Origin: Bacteroidaceae bacterium
GTDB lineage: Bacteria > Bacteroidota > Bacteroidia > Bacteroidales > Barnesiellaceae_A
Length of the DNA: 46,046 nucleotides
Assembly (NCBI GenBank): GCA_017532725.1
Contig: JAFXIZ010000046.1
Span: 1 to 46,046, forward strand
Direction: 5' to 3'
Part shown: positions 1 through 8,523 of the stretch, one piece after another
How positions within the stretch are numbered: position 1 is the first letter of the stretch
Layout of the letters: each line of letters starts with the position of its first letter
Made by a program: the position numbers and the translations under genes
Notes under the pieces: model-generated
Database searches by the model: none
What the model saw: the letters and a program-made list of their open reading frames with translations, nothing else
What the model was told of the DNA's origin: nothing

Positions 1-827
1 GCACCAAATAGGTCCTTAATGGGCTGTACAATACGTTCTATGCGTTCCACCTCGTTGGCACTCGACAGGATTGAGCCCATAACGAATGCACCCAAAGCCG
101 AAGAAAATCCGGCATAATTGGCTACTACAACCATTCCGAAGCATAATCCCATCGCTACGATAAGCAGTGTTTCGTTATTGAGGAAACGTCGTACGCTGCG
201 AATGAATGAGGGGATAATGAAGGTGCCTATAACAAACCATAGTACAAGGAAGAAAACCAATCGAGCCACGCTGTTGAGCAATTCGCCACCCTCTACACTG
301 CCGGCTGCAACGGACGAAAGTATAACCATAAGCACTACAGCAAGCAGGTCTTGCACGATGAGTACACCGAAAACGGTTTGTGTAAACTTCTGCTGTTGCA
401 AGCCTAAGTCGCTGAATGCCTTGATGATAATCATTGTCGATGACATCGACAACATTGCACCCAAGAAGATACTGTCGAAGGTGGTGAAGCCCATCAATTG
501 TCCTGCCATATAGCCTATGGCTATCATACCAATGGCTATGGTGAGGGCAGTGGTGAAAGCCGTGCCTCCTACGTTGAGCAGTTTCTTGAAGTTAAACTCC
601 AATCCCAACGAGAACAGTAGTACGATGATACCTATTTGCGCCCAAATATCGATACTCTCGGCATCGACAATCGAGGGGAGGTAATGGAAATTGGGGCTTG
701 CCAAGAAACCTGCCACGATGTAACCAAGCACAACCGGTTGGCGCAACTTCTTGAAAAGCAACGTTACGATACCTGCCAATATAAGAATGAGGGCGAGGTC
801 GATGATGAGGGGTTGCAGTCCTTCCAT
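1..827 (-). CDS. Kef-type cation/proton antiporter (CPA2), C-terminus cut by window edge
   Basis: The minus strand is open from an ATG at 827 to the left edge, giving about 275 codons of a very hydrophobic protein. I read repeated membrane helices with the family hallmarks of CPA2 exchangers: an N-terminal helix followed by LRQPVVLGYIVAG, then LLFSLGLEFNFKKL, then the SSTMIIIKAF segment of the unwound-helix region, and GFSSALGAFVMG near the edge. This class exchanges K+ or Na+ for H+ across the inner membrane. Any C-terminal TrkA-N/RCK domain would lie outside the window. The start lies only six bases after the end of the MgtC-family gene, so the two are probably co-transcribed, and a joint role in ion homeostasis is plausible. 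Family assignment is firm; the transported ion is not known. Confidence 0.85.
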   Translation of the reverse strand, partial: MEGLQPLIIDLALILILAGIVTLLFKKLRQPVVLGYIVAGFLASPNFHYLPSIVDAESIDIWAQIGIIVLLFSLGLEFNFKKLLNVGGTAFTTALTIAIGMIAIGYMAGQLMGFTTFDSIFLGAMLSMSSTMIIIKAFSDLGLQQQKFTQTVFGVLIVQDLLAVVLMVILSSVAAGSVEGGELLNSVARLVFFLVLWFVIGTFIIPSFIRSVRRFLNNETLLIVAMGLCFGMVVVANYAGFSSALGAFVMGSILSSANEVERIERIVQPIKDLFG

Positions 828-833
828 ATCGTT

Positions 834-1562
834 TTACATTTCGTTTTGCAGTGTAATACTGTCGGTGGGGTTAATCTTTTGCATATCGGCAAAGAGTCGC
901 AACACATCGGTGCGCTCACGCTTTTGTATGACAAAGTGTATGTTGGTCGATGGTGTACGATAGTCGAGGTCGATATACCATTCGTGTAGTTTTACCTTGT
1001 GTTTCTCAAATAGTTTGCGATACTCATCGACCGACTCTACAATCATAGGCAGTCGCACATTGATGATGTCGCTATTCCAATCGAGGTGAAACAAGTTCTC
1101 AATATTGTTTATTACAACCAATGTGATGAGAATGAGTATCATTGCAATGAAGGCAACAACATAAAGACCTATACCTACGGCAAGGCCCAATCCTGCCGAA
1201 ACCCAAATGCCGGCTGCTGTGGTAAGTCCACGCACCGATGCCTTGGTCTGTATAATAGCGCCGGCACCAAGAAAGCCTATACCACTTATCACTTGTGCCG
1301 CTATACGGGCAGGATCGCCTCCGTTGGGCAGATGTGTGAATAATTGAGGTATGGCATTCGACACCAGCATAGCCAATGCTGCACCCATCGAGATGAGTGC
1401 AAAAGTGCGTGAGCCGGCTATCTGACCCTTTTGCTTACGCTCAAATCCTATGGCACCACCCAACAGGGCACTCACTACAAGTTTGCATATAGCACTGCCG
1501 GTGGTAACATCGGTAGTGGTCATTGCTTGGTGAAACTGTTCTATGAGCGATTGCATATACAT
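834..1562 (-). CDS. MgtC/SapB family membrane protein
   Basis: A 242-residue protein with the MgtC signature blocks: GGAIGFERKQKGQIAGSRT at residues 35-53, GIGFLGAGAI at 94-103, and GLTTAAGIWVSAGLGLAVG at 112-130. These sit in four to five membrane helices, followed by a soluble C-terminal domain (about 165-242) of the ACT-like kind found in longer MgtC proteins. Family members affect Mg2+ homeostasis and F-type ATP synthase activity in pathogens; in Bacteroidota the role is not established. A second Met at codon 3 (1556) is an equally good start. It lies between DUF4293 and the antiporter in the same orientation with short gaps. Confidence 0.88.
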   Translation of the reverse strand: MYMQSLIEQFHQAMTTTDVTTGSAICKLVVSALLGGAIGFERKQKGQIAGSRTFALISMGAALAMLVSNAIPQLFTHLPNGGDPARIAAQVISGIGFLGAGAIIQTKASVRGLTTAAGIWVSAGLGLAVGIGLYVVAFIAMILILITLVVINNIENLFHLDWNSDIINVRLPMIVESVDEYRKLFEKHKVKLHEWYIDLDYRTPSTNIHFVIQKRERTDVLRLFADMQKINPTDSITLQNEM

Positions 1563-1586
1563 CGAGAATTATATGGGTAAATAAGA

Positions 1587-2075
1587 TTATCGGTTGCGAG
1601 TCCACATACGTTCGCTATCGCGCACCAATTGCTCATCTTTGTTTATGGCCGATATGGCCAACCAATTGGTTATAAGTGCGCATATGGGGAATACAACGTA
1701 TGTAGTAGTGGTGAAACTTGTACCTTGTAATGCCGAGTAGTTCATAAAGGCTGTGATACCCATAATGATGTACAGCGTAACGTAGAACAGAATGTTTATC
1801 TTGCAAACAAGTATTTGTTTCACACGATTCTTAAAAAGGAAAATAGCAATGATCGACAACAACATTATAAGCCCCGATATAATGAGGACTATATAATTTT
1901 GTGAAGAAACAACTGTAGCCGCATCGGCTTGAGCCGTTTCGACGGCTTTGATGCCACAACTTGTCAGTTGATAGGTTGCATCGTCGGTAACGATGTTGAA
2001 GTAAGGGGTAAATGCAAATATGGCCATAAAAATAATGGCACACAGCAAGTAGAGTGATTGAATACGTTGTATCAT
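1587..2075 (-). CDS. DUF4293 family membrane protein
   Basis: A 162-residue protein with four predicted membrane helices: about 6-26 (LYLLCAIIFMAIFAFTPYF), 63-85, 93-115 and 125-147, ending in a basic tail (SERMWTRNR). The N-terminal MIQRIQSLYLL is what I recognise as the start of DUF4293 proteins, which are almost confined to Bacteroidota. No function is known for the family and no catalytic motif is visible. The gene starts ten bases after the RluA stop codon and is followed 24 bases later by the MgtC gene, so it looks like the second gene of a four-gene unit. Confidence 0.8.
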   Translation of the reverse strand: MIQRIQSLYLLCAIIFMAIFAFTPYFNIVTDDATYQLTSCGIKAVETAQADAATVVSSQNYIVLIISGLIMLLSIIAIFLFKNRVKQILVCKINILFYVTLYIIMGITAFMNYSALQGTSFTTTTYVVFPICALITNWLAISAINKDEQLVRDSERMWTRNR

Positions 2076-2085
2076 TGTGGTAAAA

Positions 2086-3000
2086 TTATTTTTGTTTTAC
2101 GATATATTCAAATTTTTCGGGAGTCAACGACTCGAAATGCAGCATCTGTCCGGTAATGGGGTGCTTAAAACGGAGCGACTTGGCGTGAAGTGCCACACGC
2201 CCTATGGGGTTGCACGTCGAACCATACTTGCGATCGCCTATAATGGGGTGGCCCAAGTCGTGCATATGTACGCGTATCTGGTTTTTGCGTCCTGTTTCCA
2301 ATTGCACCTCAAGTAGCGAGAAACGACCGTTGGTGGCTACTGTATTGTAGCGAGTTATGGACAATTGTCCGTTTTGGCTGTCGTTGGTCGAATACACTTG
2401 CATAGCGGCATTCTCCTTTAGGTACGATTTTACCTCGCCTTGAGCCGGAGCAGGCTCGCCTGTTACGACAGCCATATATTTACGCTCGATAACAGCCTCA
2501 TTCCAGTTGCGTTGCAGCAACTCTTGTATGCGTTGATGCTTGGCAAAAATCATTACGCCCGATGTGTCGCGGTCGAGGCGATGCACAATGAAGATGTGTC
2601 CGTCGGGGTTGTTGCTCTTGACATAATCACTAACAATACGATAGGCTGTGTCGGCCTTTTCGTTCTTGGTAGCCATCGATAGCAGTCCGTAACCCTTATC
2701 GATAACGATAAGATATTCATCCTCAAAGATAATGCGCAAGCGACGGTGTGTAAACACCTTGTAACCGATAGTAAAGTTGATGGTAACTTGGTCGCCTTTG
2801 TGCAGAGGAGTGTTGAACTGTGATGTGGGCATACCGTTTACGGCTACTTGTCGGTGCGACAGATAAGACTTGACAGTAGTGCGCGACTTGTCCTTAAGAG
2901 TGGCTAACAGGAAGTCAATCAGCGTAGAGTCACTCTCTACACGATAAGTGTATTCTTTCGACGGTCGATTGAACTTATTGCGTTTTTGAAGTGGTTTCAT
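2086..3000 (-). CDS. RluA-family RNA pseudouridine synthase
   Basis: A 304-residue protein. Residues about 20-75 form an S4-like RNA-binding domain (LIDFLLATLKDKSRTTVKSYL, then QVAVNG). The catalytic domain follows, with the family motif HRLDRDTSG at 140-148; Asp143 is the predicted nucleophile that adds to the uracil ring. Downstream, GRKNQIRVHMHDLGHPIIGDRKYG and RVALHAKSLRFKHP are the usual RluA substrate-loop blocks. It converts specific uridines of rRNA or tRNA to pseudouridine; which site cannot be told, since RluA, RluC and RluD are hard to separate by motif. It is the first gene of the leftmost operon and has a good promoter at 3023-3053. Confidence 0.92.
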   Translation of the reverse strand: MKPLQKRNKFNRPSKEYTYRVESDSTLIDFLLATLKDKSRTTVKSYLSHRQVAVNGMPTSQFNTPLHKGDQVTINFTIGYKVFTHRRLRIIFEDEYLIVIDKGYGLLSMATKNEKADTAYRIVSDYVKSNNPDGHIFIVHRLDRDTSGVMIFAKHQRIQELLQRNWNEAVIERKYMAVVTGEPAPAQGEVKSYLKENAAMQVYSTNDSQNGQLSITRYNTVATNGRFSLLEVQLETGRKNQIRVHMHDLGHPIIGDRKYGSTCNPIGRVALHAKSLRFKHPITGQMLHFESLTPEKFEYIVKQK

Positions 3001-3022
3001 ATATACCTATTTGAAATATTTG

Positions 3023-3053
3023 CAAAGATAGCGATAAGCGAGGGGAGAACAAA
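3023..3053 (-). promoter_or_regulatory. Bacteroidota-type promoter for the rluA-DUF4293-mgtC unit
   Basis: On the minus strand a TTTG box (complement of 3050-3053) is followed after 19 bases by TATCTTTG (complement of 3023-3030), matching the Bacteroidota -33/-7 consensus. It lies 23 bases upstream of the RluA start codon. Confidence 0.7.
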
Positions 3054-3155
3054 ATAAATTTATTTATTTTTTATCCCGAGCGTGGCTATCTTGGACTCTA
3101 CAACTCGCATTTTTCTTATAATAAATATCGCTTTGTGTAAGATTTTACAAAAACT

Positions 3156-3187
3156 ATTGCTAATACTATAAATAATACCTACCTTTG
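3156..3187 (+). promoter_or_regulatory. Promoter of the [FeFe] hydrogenase operon
   Basis: ATTG at 3156-3159, 20 bases, then TACCTTTG at 3180-3187. The hydrogenase start codon follows 33 bases later. No obvious redox-regulator palindrome is seen between 3060 and 3220. Confidence 0.7.
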
Positions 3188-3220
3188 CACATTGAAAGAG
3201 AATAACCTAATCTTAAGTCA

Positions 3221-4660
3221 ATGGCTATCAAGAACAATGTAATGATTGTCAGACATAAATTGCTGACCAATCTTATCAAACTATGGAAAAACGGTGAATT
3301 GGTTGAGAAAATAGACCGATTACCTATCGAATTGAGTCCTCGTAATGCACAAGTGCGTGGTCGTTGTTGTATTCACAAAGAGCGTGCTGTGTGGAAGTAC
3401 AAATCGTTGCCTTTGTTGGGCTATGATATGACCGATGAAACCGACGAGTTGACTCCCCTGAGTGACTATGCGCGCCGTGCTATGGAGCGCGAAAAAATCA
3501 AAGACAATATAATGTGCGTTATCGATGAGGCTTGCTCATCTTGTGTGCGCACCAATTATGATATCACCAACTTGTGTCGTGGCTGTGTGGCTCGTGCTTG
3601 TTCTCACGCTTGTCCCAAGAATGCGATAGAGTTTGACCCCTATACCAGCCAAGGCCGCATCAATCACAACGACTGTATCAGTTGTGGTAAGTGCTTCGAG
3701 GCTTGCCCTTATCACGCAATTGTGTATATACCTGTTCCTTGCGAGGAGGCTTGCCCTGTACAGGCTATCAGCAAAGACCAATATGGTGTAGAGCATATCG
3801 ATGAAAGCAAGTGTATATATTGTGGTAAGTGCCTCAATAGTTGCCCCTTCGGTGCTATCTTCGAGATATCGCAAGTATTCGACGTGTTGCAAAGCATCCG
3901 TCGTGGCGAGAAGGTAGTGGCTATGGTCGCTCCTGCTATCTTGGCTCAATACAACTTGCCTGCCGAGCAAGTGTATGGCGCAATCAAGGCTATCGGTTTT
4001 ACCGATGTTATCGAGGTGGCACAAGGTGCCGAAGAAACAACCCGATTGGAGAGTGCCGAGTTGAAAGAGCGTCTTGAAGAGGGCGCACCCTTTATGACAA
4101 CTTCGTGCTGTCCCTCTTACATCGAGATGGCCGAGAAACACGCTCCCGACTTGAAGAAATACATCTCGAGCACTCGCTCGCCTATGTATTACACTGCCCT
4201 TATCGCTCGTGAGAAGTATCCCGATGCCAAACTCGTGTTTGTAGGTCCTTGTATTGCCAAGCGCAAAGAGGCTCGTCGCGACGACTTGGTAAATTATGTA
4301 ATGACTTTCGAGGAGATTCATTCGGTATTCGATGGCTTGGGCATAGAGTTGGGCGAACAACACGTCTTTGATATTCCTGTTTCATCAAGCAAGTTTGCTC
4401 ACGGTTTTGCACAAACCAACGGTGTGACTCAAGCCGTTCTCAATGAGATTAACGGTGAGTTTACATTCACGGCTACATTGGTGGCAAATCTTACCAAGAA
4501 AAATGTAGCCTTGTTGCGTGCTTATGGTAAGACCGGCAAAGCCCCCGTACAGTTTATTGAGGTGATGGCTTGCGAGGGTGGTTGTATATCGGGCCCTGCC
4601 AATCACGAATCATACGATAAGGCTCGTCAAACATACAACAAAGAACTGCAAAGAAGATAG
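3221..4660 (+). CDS. hydA: Monomeric [FeFe] hydrogenase, group B-like
   Basis: A 479-residue iron-sulfur enzyme that interconverts protons and H2. Residues 105-131 hold a cysteine cluster (CSSC, CRGC, CSHACP), then two classic 4Fe-4S motifs at 152-162 and 198-208. The H-cluster domain has L1 TSCCPSY (294-300; Cys296 is the likely proton-relay residue and Cys297 a cluster ligand), L2 GPCIAK (342-347; Cys344) and L3 VMACEGGC (448-455; Cys451 and Cys455). The L2 glycine in place of the usual methionine of MPC, the Tyr after TSCCPS and the shortened L3 are what I associate with group B rather than the well-studied group A. Roughly 100 N-terminal residues carry no motif I know. HydE, HydG and HydF follow directly, so the enzyme is almost certainly active. 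Physiological role of group B is inferred only: disposal or recycling of reducing power. Confidence 0.93.
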   Translation: MAIKNNVMIVRHKLLTNLIKLWKNGELVEKIDRLPIELSPRNAQVRGRCCIHKERAVWKYKSLPLLGYDMTDETDELTPLSDYARRAMEREKIKDNIMCVIDEACSSCVRTNYDITNLCRGCVARACSHACPKNAIEFDPYTSQGRINHNDCISCGKCFEACPYHAIVYIPVPCEEACPVQAISKDQYGVEHIDESKCIYCGKCLNSCPFGAIFEISQVFDVLQSIRRGEKVVAMVAPAILAQYNLPAEQVYGAIKAIGFTDVIEVAQGAEETTRLESAELKERLEEGAPFMTTSCCPSYIEMAEKHAPDLKKYISSTRSPMYYTALIAREKYPDAKLVFVGPCIAKRKEARRDDLVNYVMTFEEIHSVFDGLGIELGEQHVFDIPVSSSKFAHGFAQTNGVTQAVLNEINGEFTFTATLVANLTKKNVALLRAYGKTGKAPVQFIEVMACEGGCISGPANHESYDKARQTYNKELQRR

Positions 4661-4668
4661 TATTAACA

Positions 4669-5718
4669 ATGGATGCGTGGGGTGAACGGTTGGTAAACGA
4701 GCATAGGCTCGGTGCCGAGGGACTCCGTTCCCTCCTCACTGAGTGCGACCCTGATACGCTGACATTGTTACGCAATAATGCTGCCGAGGTGACCCATAGT
4801 CACTTCGGCAGACGTATATATATACGAGGGCTTATCGAGGTGTCGAATTATTGTCGCAATAACTGTTACTATTGTGGCATACGTCGCGACAATCGCAATG
4901 TAAGCCGTTATCGACTCACCGATGAGCAGATATTGGGCTGCTGTCAAGTCGGTTACGATTTGGGCTTTCGCACGTTTGTAATGCAAGGTGGTGAGGATGG
5001 CGCATTGACCGACGAGCGTCTTGTTCCGTTGGTGGCTCGCCTGCACAGTCGTTTCCCCGACTGTGCCATTACATTGTCGTTGGGCGAGCGTAGTGATGAT
5101 TCGTACCAAGCCTTGTATGATGCCGGTGCGCGACGCTATCTGTTGCGTCACGAAACAGCATCGCCCGAATTGTATGCCCAACTGCATCCTGCATCGATGT
5201 CGTGGCACAATAGAATAGCCTGCATTAAGAGGCTGAAGGATATAGGCTACCAAACCGGTATGGGGATGATGGTGGGTGTCCCCGGGCAGACTGTTGAACA
5301 CCTTGTGCAAGACTTGTTGTTGTTGCAAGAGGTACGCCCTCAAATGGTGGGTATAGGCCCGTTTATACCGCATTCGCAAACACCGTTGGGATGTCATCCG
5401 GCAGGCAGTGTCGATATGACTTTGCGCCTGTTGTCGATAGTGCGTTTGCTATTGCCTACAGCACTCATACCGGCTACAACAGCGTTGGCAAGCCTGTCGC
5501 CCGATGCGCAGATGCAAGGCATCCTGTCGGGGGCTAATGTGGTGATGCCCAACTTGTCGCCGGCCGATGTGCGTCGCAGTTACGAAATATACGAAGGTAA
5601 AGCCTCGTTTGGCTCTGAGGCTGCCGAAGGGCTGAAACTGCTGGCCGAGCAACTTTCAAAAATAGATTATCAGATAAATTACGATATAGGAAATTATATA
5701 GAGGAGGTATCGCTATGA
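4669..5718 (+). CDS. hydE: [FeFe] hydrogenase H-cluster maturase HydE (radical SAM)
   Basis: A 349-residue radical SAM enzyme. CRNNCYYC at residues 62-69 (Cys62, Cys66, Cys69) binds the catalytic 4Fe-4S cluster that cleaves S-adenosylmethionine. The following GIRRDN, the MQGGEDG block and GMMVGVPGQT are typical of HydE/BioB-like barrels. HydE works with HydG and HydF to build the diiron subcluster of the hydrogenase active site. It starts eight bases after the hydrogenase stop codon and its stop overlaps the HydG start (ATGA at 5715-5718), which fits translational coupling. Length is normal for the family. Confidence 0.95.
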   Translation: MDAWGERLVNEHRLGAEGLRSLLTECDPDTLTLLRNNAAEVTHSHFGRRIYIRGLIEVSNYCRNNCYYCGIRRDNRNVSRYRLTDEQILGCCQVGYDLGFRTFVMQGGEDGALTDERLVPLVARLHSRFPDCAITLSLGERSDDSYQALYDAGARRYLLRHETASPELYAQLHPASMSWHNRIACIKRLKDIGYQTGMGMMVGVPGQTVEHLVQDLLLLQEVRPQMVGIGPFIPHSQTPLGCHPAGSVDMTLRLLSIVRLLLPTALIPATTALASLSPDAQMQGILSGANVVMPNLSPADVRRSYEIYEGKASFGSEAAEGLKLLAEQLSKIDYQINYDIGNYIEEVSL

Positions 5719-7139
5719 TAGAATATAAAGTGCAATCGCCTCGTGCCGAAGAGTTTATTCACGATGGCGAAATAATGGCAACGCTCGAATATGCTGCTCA
5801 GCATCGCAATGACAAGGTGTTGGTGGATGAGATATTGGCGCGCGCTGCCGAGGGTAAGGGTTTGAATCATCGCGATGCAACGGTGTTGCTTGAGTGTGAT
5901 GACCCCGAAATAGTGGAGCGCATCTTTACGTTGGCTCGACAAATAAAACAACGCATCTATGGCAATCGCATTGTGATGTTTGCCCCCTTGTATCTCTCCA
6001 ATTATTGTATAAACGGCTGTGTATATTGCCCATATCACGCCAAGAATCGCACTATACCACGCCGCAAACTTACGCAAGATGAGATACGTCGTGAGGTTAT
6101 TGCCCTGCAGGATATGGGGCATAAACGCCTTGCATTGGAAACGGGCGAGCATCCTATCAAGAATCCTATCGAGTATGTGTTGGAATCGATCGATACCATC
6201 TACTCGATACATCATAAGAATGGTGCGATACGTCGTGTCAATGTAAATATTGCTGCCACAACGGTTGAGAATTATCGACTGTTGAAAGATGCCGGAATAG
6301 GTACATATATCCTCTTTGAGGAGACATACAACCGTAAGGTGTATGAGCAGTTGCACCCCACAGGCCCCAAGAGCGATTGGGCATACCATACCGAGGCTAT
6401 GGACAGAGCAATGGAGGGTGGTATCGATGATGTGGGTATTGGTGCATTGTTCGGGTTATGCAATTATCGTTACGACTTTGTGGGTATTCTTATGCACGCC
6501 GAGCATCTTGAGGCACGATTTGGAGTAGGGCCTCACACCATTAGTGTGCCTCGCATACGTCCTGCCGATGATATCGACCCTGCCGACTTCCCCGATGCTG
6601 TGACCGATGAGGTGTTCCGTCGCATAGTGGCTGTATTGCGCGTGGCTGTTCCCTATACCGGTATGATAGTTTCGACGCGCGAATCGCAACGCTCGCGCGA
6701 GTTGGTGCTTGATGTGGGTGTGTCGCAGTTGAGTGGAGGCTCGCGCACATCGGTAGGTGGTTATGCCGAGGGCGAGGAGAATGTCGAAGACTCGGCACAA
6801 TTCGATATCTCCGATAACCGTACACTCGATGAGATAGTGGCGTGGTTGCTTGAGTTGGGATACATTCCCAGTTTCTGTACGGCTTGTTATCGCGAAGGTC
6901 GTACAGGCGACCGCTTTATGTCGCTTGCCAAGCGTGGACTGATAGGTAACTGTTGCGCTCCCAACGCATTGTTTACCCTGCGTGAGTATCTCGACGACTA
7001 TGCATCGCCTCGTACACGAGCCTTGGCCGAAAAGATGATTGAGAAGGAGATTCCTCTCATTCCGTCGGATAAAGTGCGTGCCATAACAATAGAGAACCTT
7101 CGCAAAATAGCCGAAGGACAACGTGATTTCCGTTTTTAA
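5715..7139 (+). CDS. hydG: [FeFe] hydrogenase maturase HydG (tyrosine-cleaving radical SAM)
   Basis: A 474-residue protein. CINGCVYC at residues 98-105 gives the radical SAM CX3CX2C motif (Cys98, Cys102, Cys105). The C-terminal CX2CX22C motif specific to HydG is present (Cys388, Cys391, Cys414) and binds the auxiliary cluster where CO and cyanide made from tyrosine are loaded onto iron. The GGSRTSVGGY segment (341-350) and the C-terminal LREYLDDYASP block are also typical. It overlaps HydE by four bases and ends eleven bases before the HydF ATG, so the order hydA-E-G-F is a compact operon. Confidence 0.96.
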   Translation: MIEYKVQSPRAEEFIHDGEIMATLEYAAQHRNDKVLVDEILARAAEGKGLNHRDATVLLECDDPEIVERIFTLARQIKQRIYGNRIVMFAPLYLSNYCINGCVYCPYHAKNRTIPRRKLTQDEIRREVIALQDMGHKRLALETGEHPIKNPIEYVLESIDTIYSIHHKNGAIRRVNVNIAATTVENYRLLKDAGIGTYILFEETYNRKVYEQLHPTGPKSDWAYHTEAMDRAMEGGIDDVGIGALFGLCNYRYDFVGILMHAEHLEARFGVGPHTISVPRIRPADDIDPADFPDAVTDEVFRRIVAVLRVAVPYTGMIVSTRESQRSRELVLDVGVSQLSGGSRTSVGGYAEGEENVEDSAQFDISDNRTLDEIVAWLLELGYIPSFCTACYREGRTGDRFMSLAKRGLIGNCCAPNALFTLREYLDDYASPRTRALAEKMIEKEIPLIPSDKVRAITIENLRKIAEGQRDFRF

Positions 7140-7149
7140 CACACCTGCT

Positions 7150-8328
7150 ATGCAACAGACACCGGCTTCAGAACGCCTGCATATAGCCTTCTTCGGGCGA
7201 TGCAACAGTGGTAAATCATCGCTTATCAATGCCTTAACGGGGCAAGACGTCGTTGTGGTGAGTGATATAAAAGGCACAACTACCGACTCGGTGAGCAAGC
7301 CTATTGAGTTGCCCGGGTTGGGTGCTTGTGTGCTTATAGATACCCCGGGGTATGATGATGCTACATTGCTTGGAGCGCGGCGAGTGGCTCAAACCGTGAA
7401 GGCTGCCGATAAGGCCGACATTGCTGTAATGCTGTTTGCCGGCGAATGTGGCGAGGATGACCGTCGTTGGTTGGCCGAACTGCAAGCGCGTGAAATACCT
7501 GTTGTGCCTGTGGTGTCGCAAGCCGACCGATATGATGACTTGTTGCCCCTCTTGACCGATGTGGAGCATATAACAAAGTTGAAACCTATTGCTGTAAGTG
7601 CTACGACCGGAGTGGGATTGAGTGCCTTGTATGAGGCACTGAAGGCCCATAGTGTGCGAGAGGAACGCACCATATTGCAAGGCTTGGTCGATAGTGGCGA
7701 TACGGTGATGCTCGTTATGCCACAGGATAGCAGTGCGCCTAAAGGTCGCCTCATACAGCCTCAAGTGCAAACCATTCGCGAACTGCTCGACAGGAATTGT
7801 ACGGTGGTAAGTTGCACGACCGAGGGAATGCCGGCTGCGCTTGAGGCTATGGCTGCGCCTCCACAACTTATCATTACCGATTCGCAAGTGTTCGATGCTG
7901 TATATAAACTCAAGCCCGAGGCTTCGCGTTTGACATCCTTTTCGGTGTTGTTTGCTCGATACAAAGGCGATATCAATACCTTTGTAGAGGGGGCAAAACG
8001 CTTGAAAACGCTGGGTGCCGGCTCACGCGTGCTTATAGCAGAAGCCTGTTCGCACATTCCTCAAAACGAAGATATCGGGCGCGTGAAGTTGCCGGCGATG
8101 TTGCGCCGCAAAATCAGTGCCGACCTTGTTATAGATATTGTGGGAGGTAATGATTTCCCTCAAGACCTCACACCCTACGACCTTGTGATACATTGTGGCG
8201 CGTGTATGTTCAACAGCCGTCACGTTATCAATCGCATAGCACGCGCACGCCTGCAGGATGTGCCTATTACCAACTACGGTATAACCATTGCAGCCCTCAC
8301 AGGCATACTCGATCGTATTGAGTATTAG
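7150..8328 (+). CDS. hydF: [FeFe] hydrogenase maturation GTPase HydF
   Basis: A 392-residue scaffold that carries the diiron precursor to the hydrogenase. The GTPase domain has the P-loop GRCNSGKS and DTPGYDD. The C-terminal cluster-binding motif is ACSH then, 45 residues on, HCGAC, giving the CxH...HCxxC ligand set. I chose the ATG at 7150 (MQQTPASERLH) because it lies just past the HydG stop; a GTG at 7123 would extend it by nine residues into HydG. The usual guanine-specificity NKxD motif reads SQAD here, which is a departure worth noting. A bidirectional terminator follows at 8449. Confidence 0.94.
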   Translation: MQQTPASERLHIAFFGRCNSGKSSLINALTGQDVVVVSDIKGTTTDSVSKPIELPGLGACVLIDTPGYDDATLLGARRVAQTVKAADKADIAVMLFAGECGEDDRRWLAELQAREIPVVPVVSQADRYDDLLPLLTDVEHITKLKPIAVSATTGVGLSALYEALKAHSVREERTILQGLVDSGDTVMLVMPQDSSAPKGRLIQPQVQTIRELLDRNCTVVSCTTEGMPAALEAMAAPPQLIITDSQVFDAVYKLKPEASRLTSFSVLFARYKGDINTFVEGAKRLKTLGAGSRVLIAEACSHIPQNEDIGRVKLPAMLRRKISADLVIDIVGGNDFPQDLTPYDLVIHCGACMFNSRHVINRIARARLQDVPITNYGITIAALTGILDRIEY

Positions 8329-8351
8329 GGGATAAAGTGACCACTTTTGCT

Positions 8352-8450
8352 GGTAATGTGGCAGAAAGTAGTTGGTTTTAGACCTGCATAAATATATAAA
8401 GGGTAATGTGGACAAAATGGTTGGTTTTAGACCTGCATAATCATACAAAG
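8352..8450. repeat. Two tandem copies of a 50-bp direct repeat
   Basis: Copy 1 (8352-8401, 50 bases) and copy 2 (8402-8450, 49 bases) share GGTAATGTGG at the start and TTGGTTTTAGACCTGCATAA in the middle, with differences between. A degenerate fragment just upstream (8330-8351) includes AAAGTG/CACTTT in inverted orientation. The repeat lies between the hydF stop and the terminator, so it would be in the 3' end of the hyd transcript. Confidence 0.75.
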
Positions 8451-8491
8451 AGAGGTTTTCCCAAGGCGAGGAAAATCTCTCTTAAATTTTT
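8449..8491. terminator. Bidirectional intrinsic terminator between hydF and the ATPase gene
   Basis: A 13-base stem (8449-8461 with 8470-8482, one G-T wobble) with an 8-base loop is followed by an A/T-rich run with five T. It sits between convergent genes and can serve both strands. Confidence 0.75.
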
Positions 8492-8523
8492 ATTTCAGAT
8501 GTTTGGAGCGTGATGATTGTTTG

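Noticed and set aside
6456-7298. 280-codon minus-strand frame across hydG and hydF
   Set aside because: No homology pattern and fully overlapped by two certain maturase genes.
8352-8450. Tandem repeat as a minimal CRISPR array
   Set aside because: The two units abut with no spacer of constant size and there are no cas genes.
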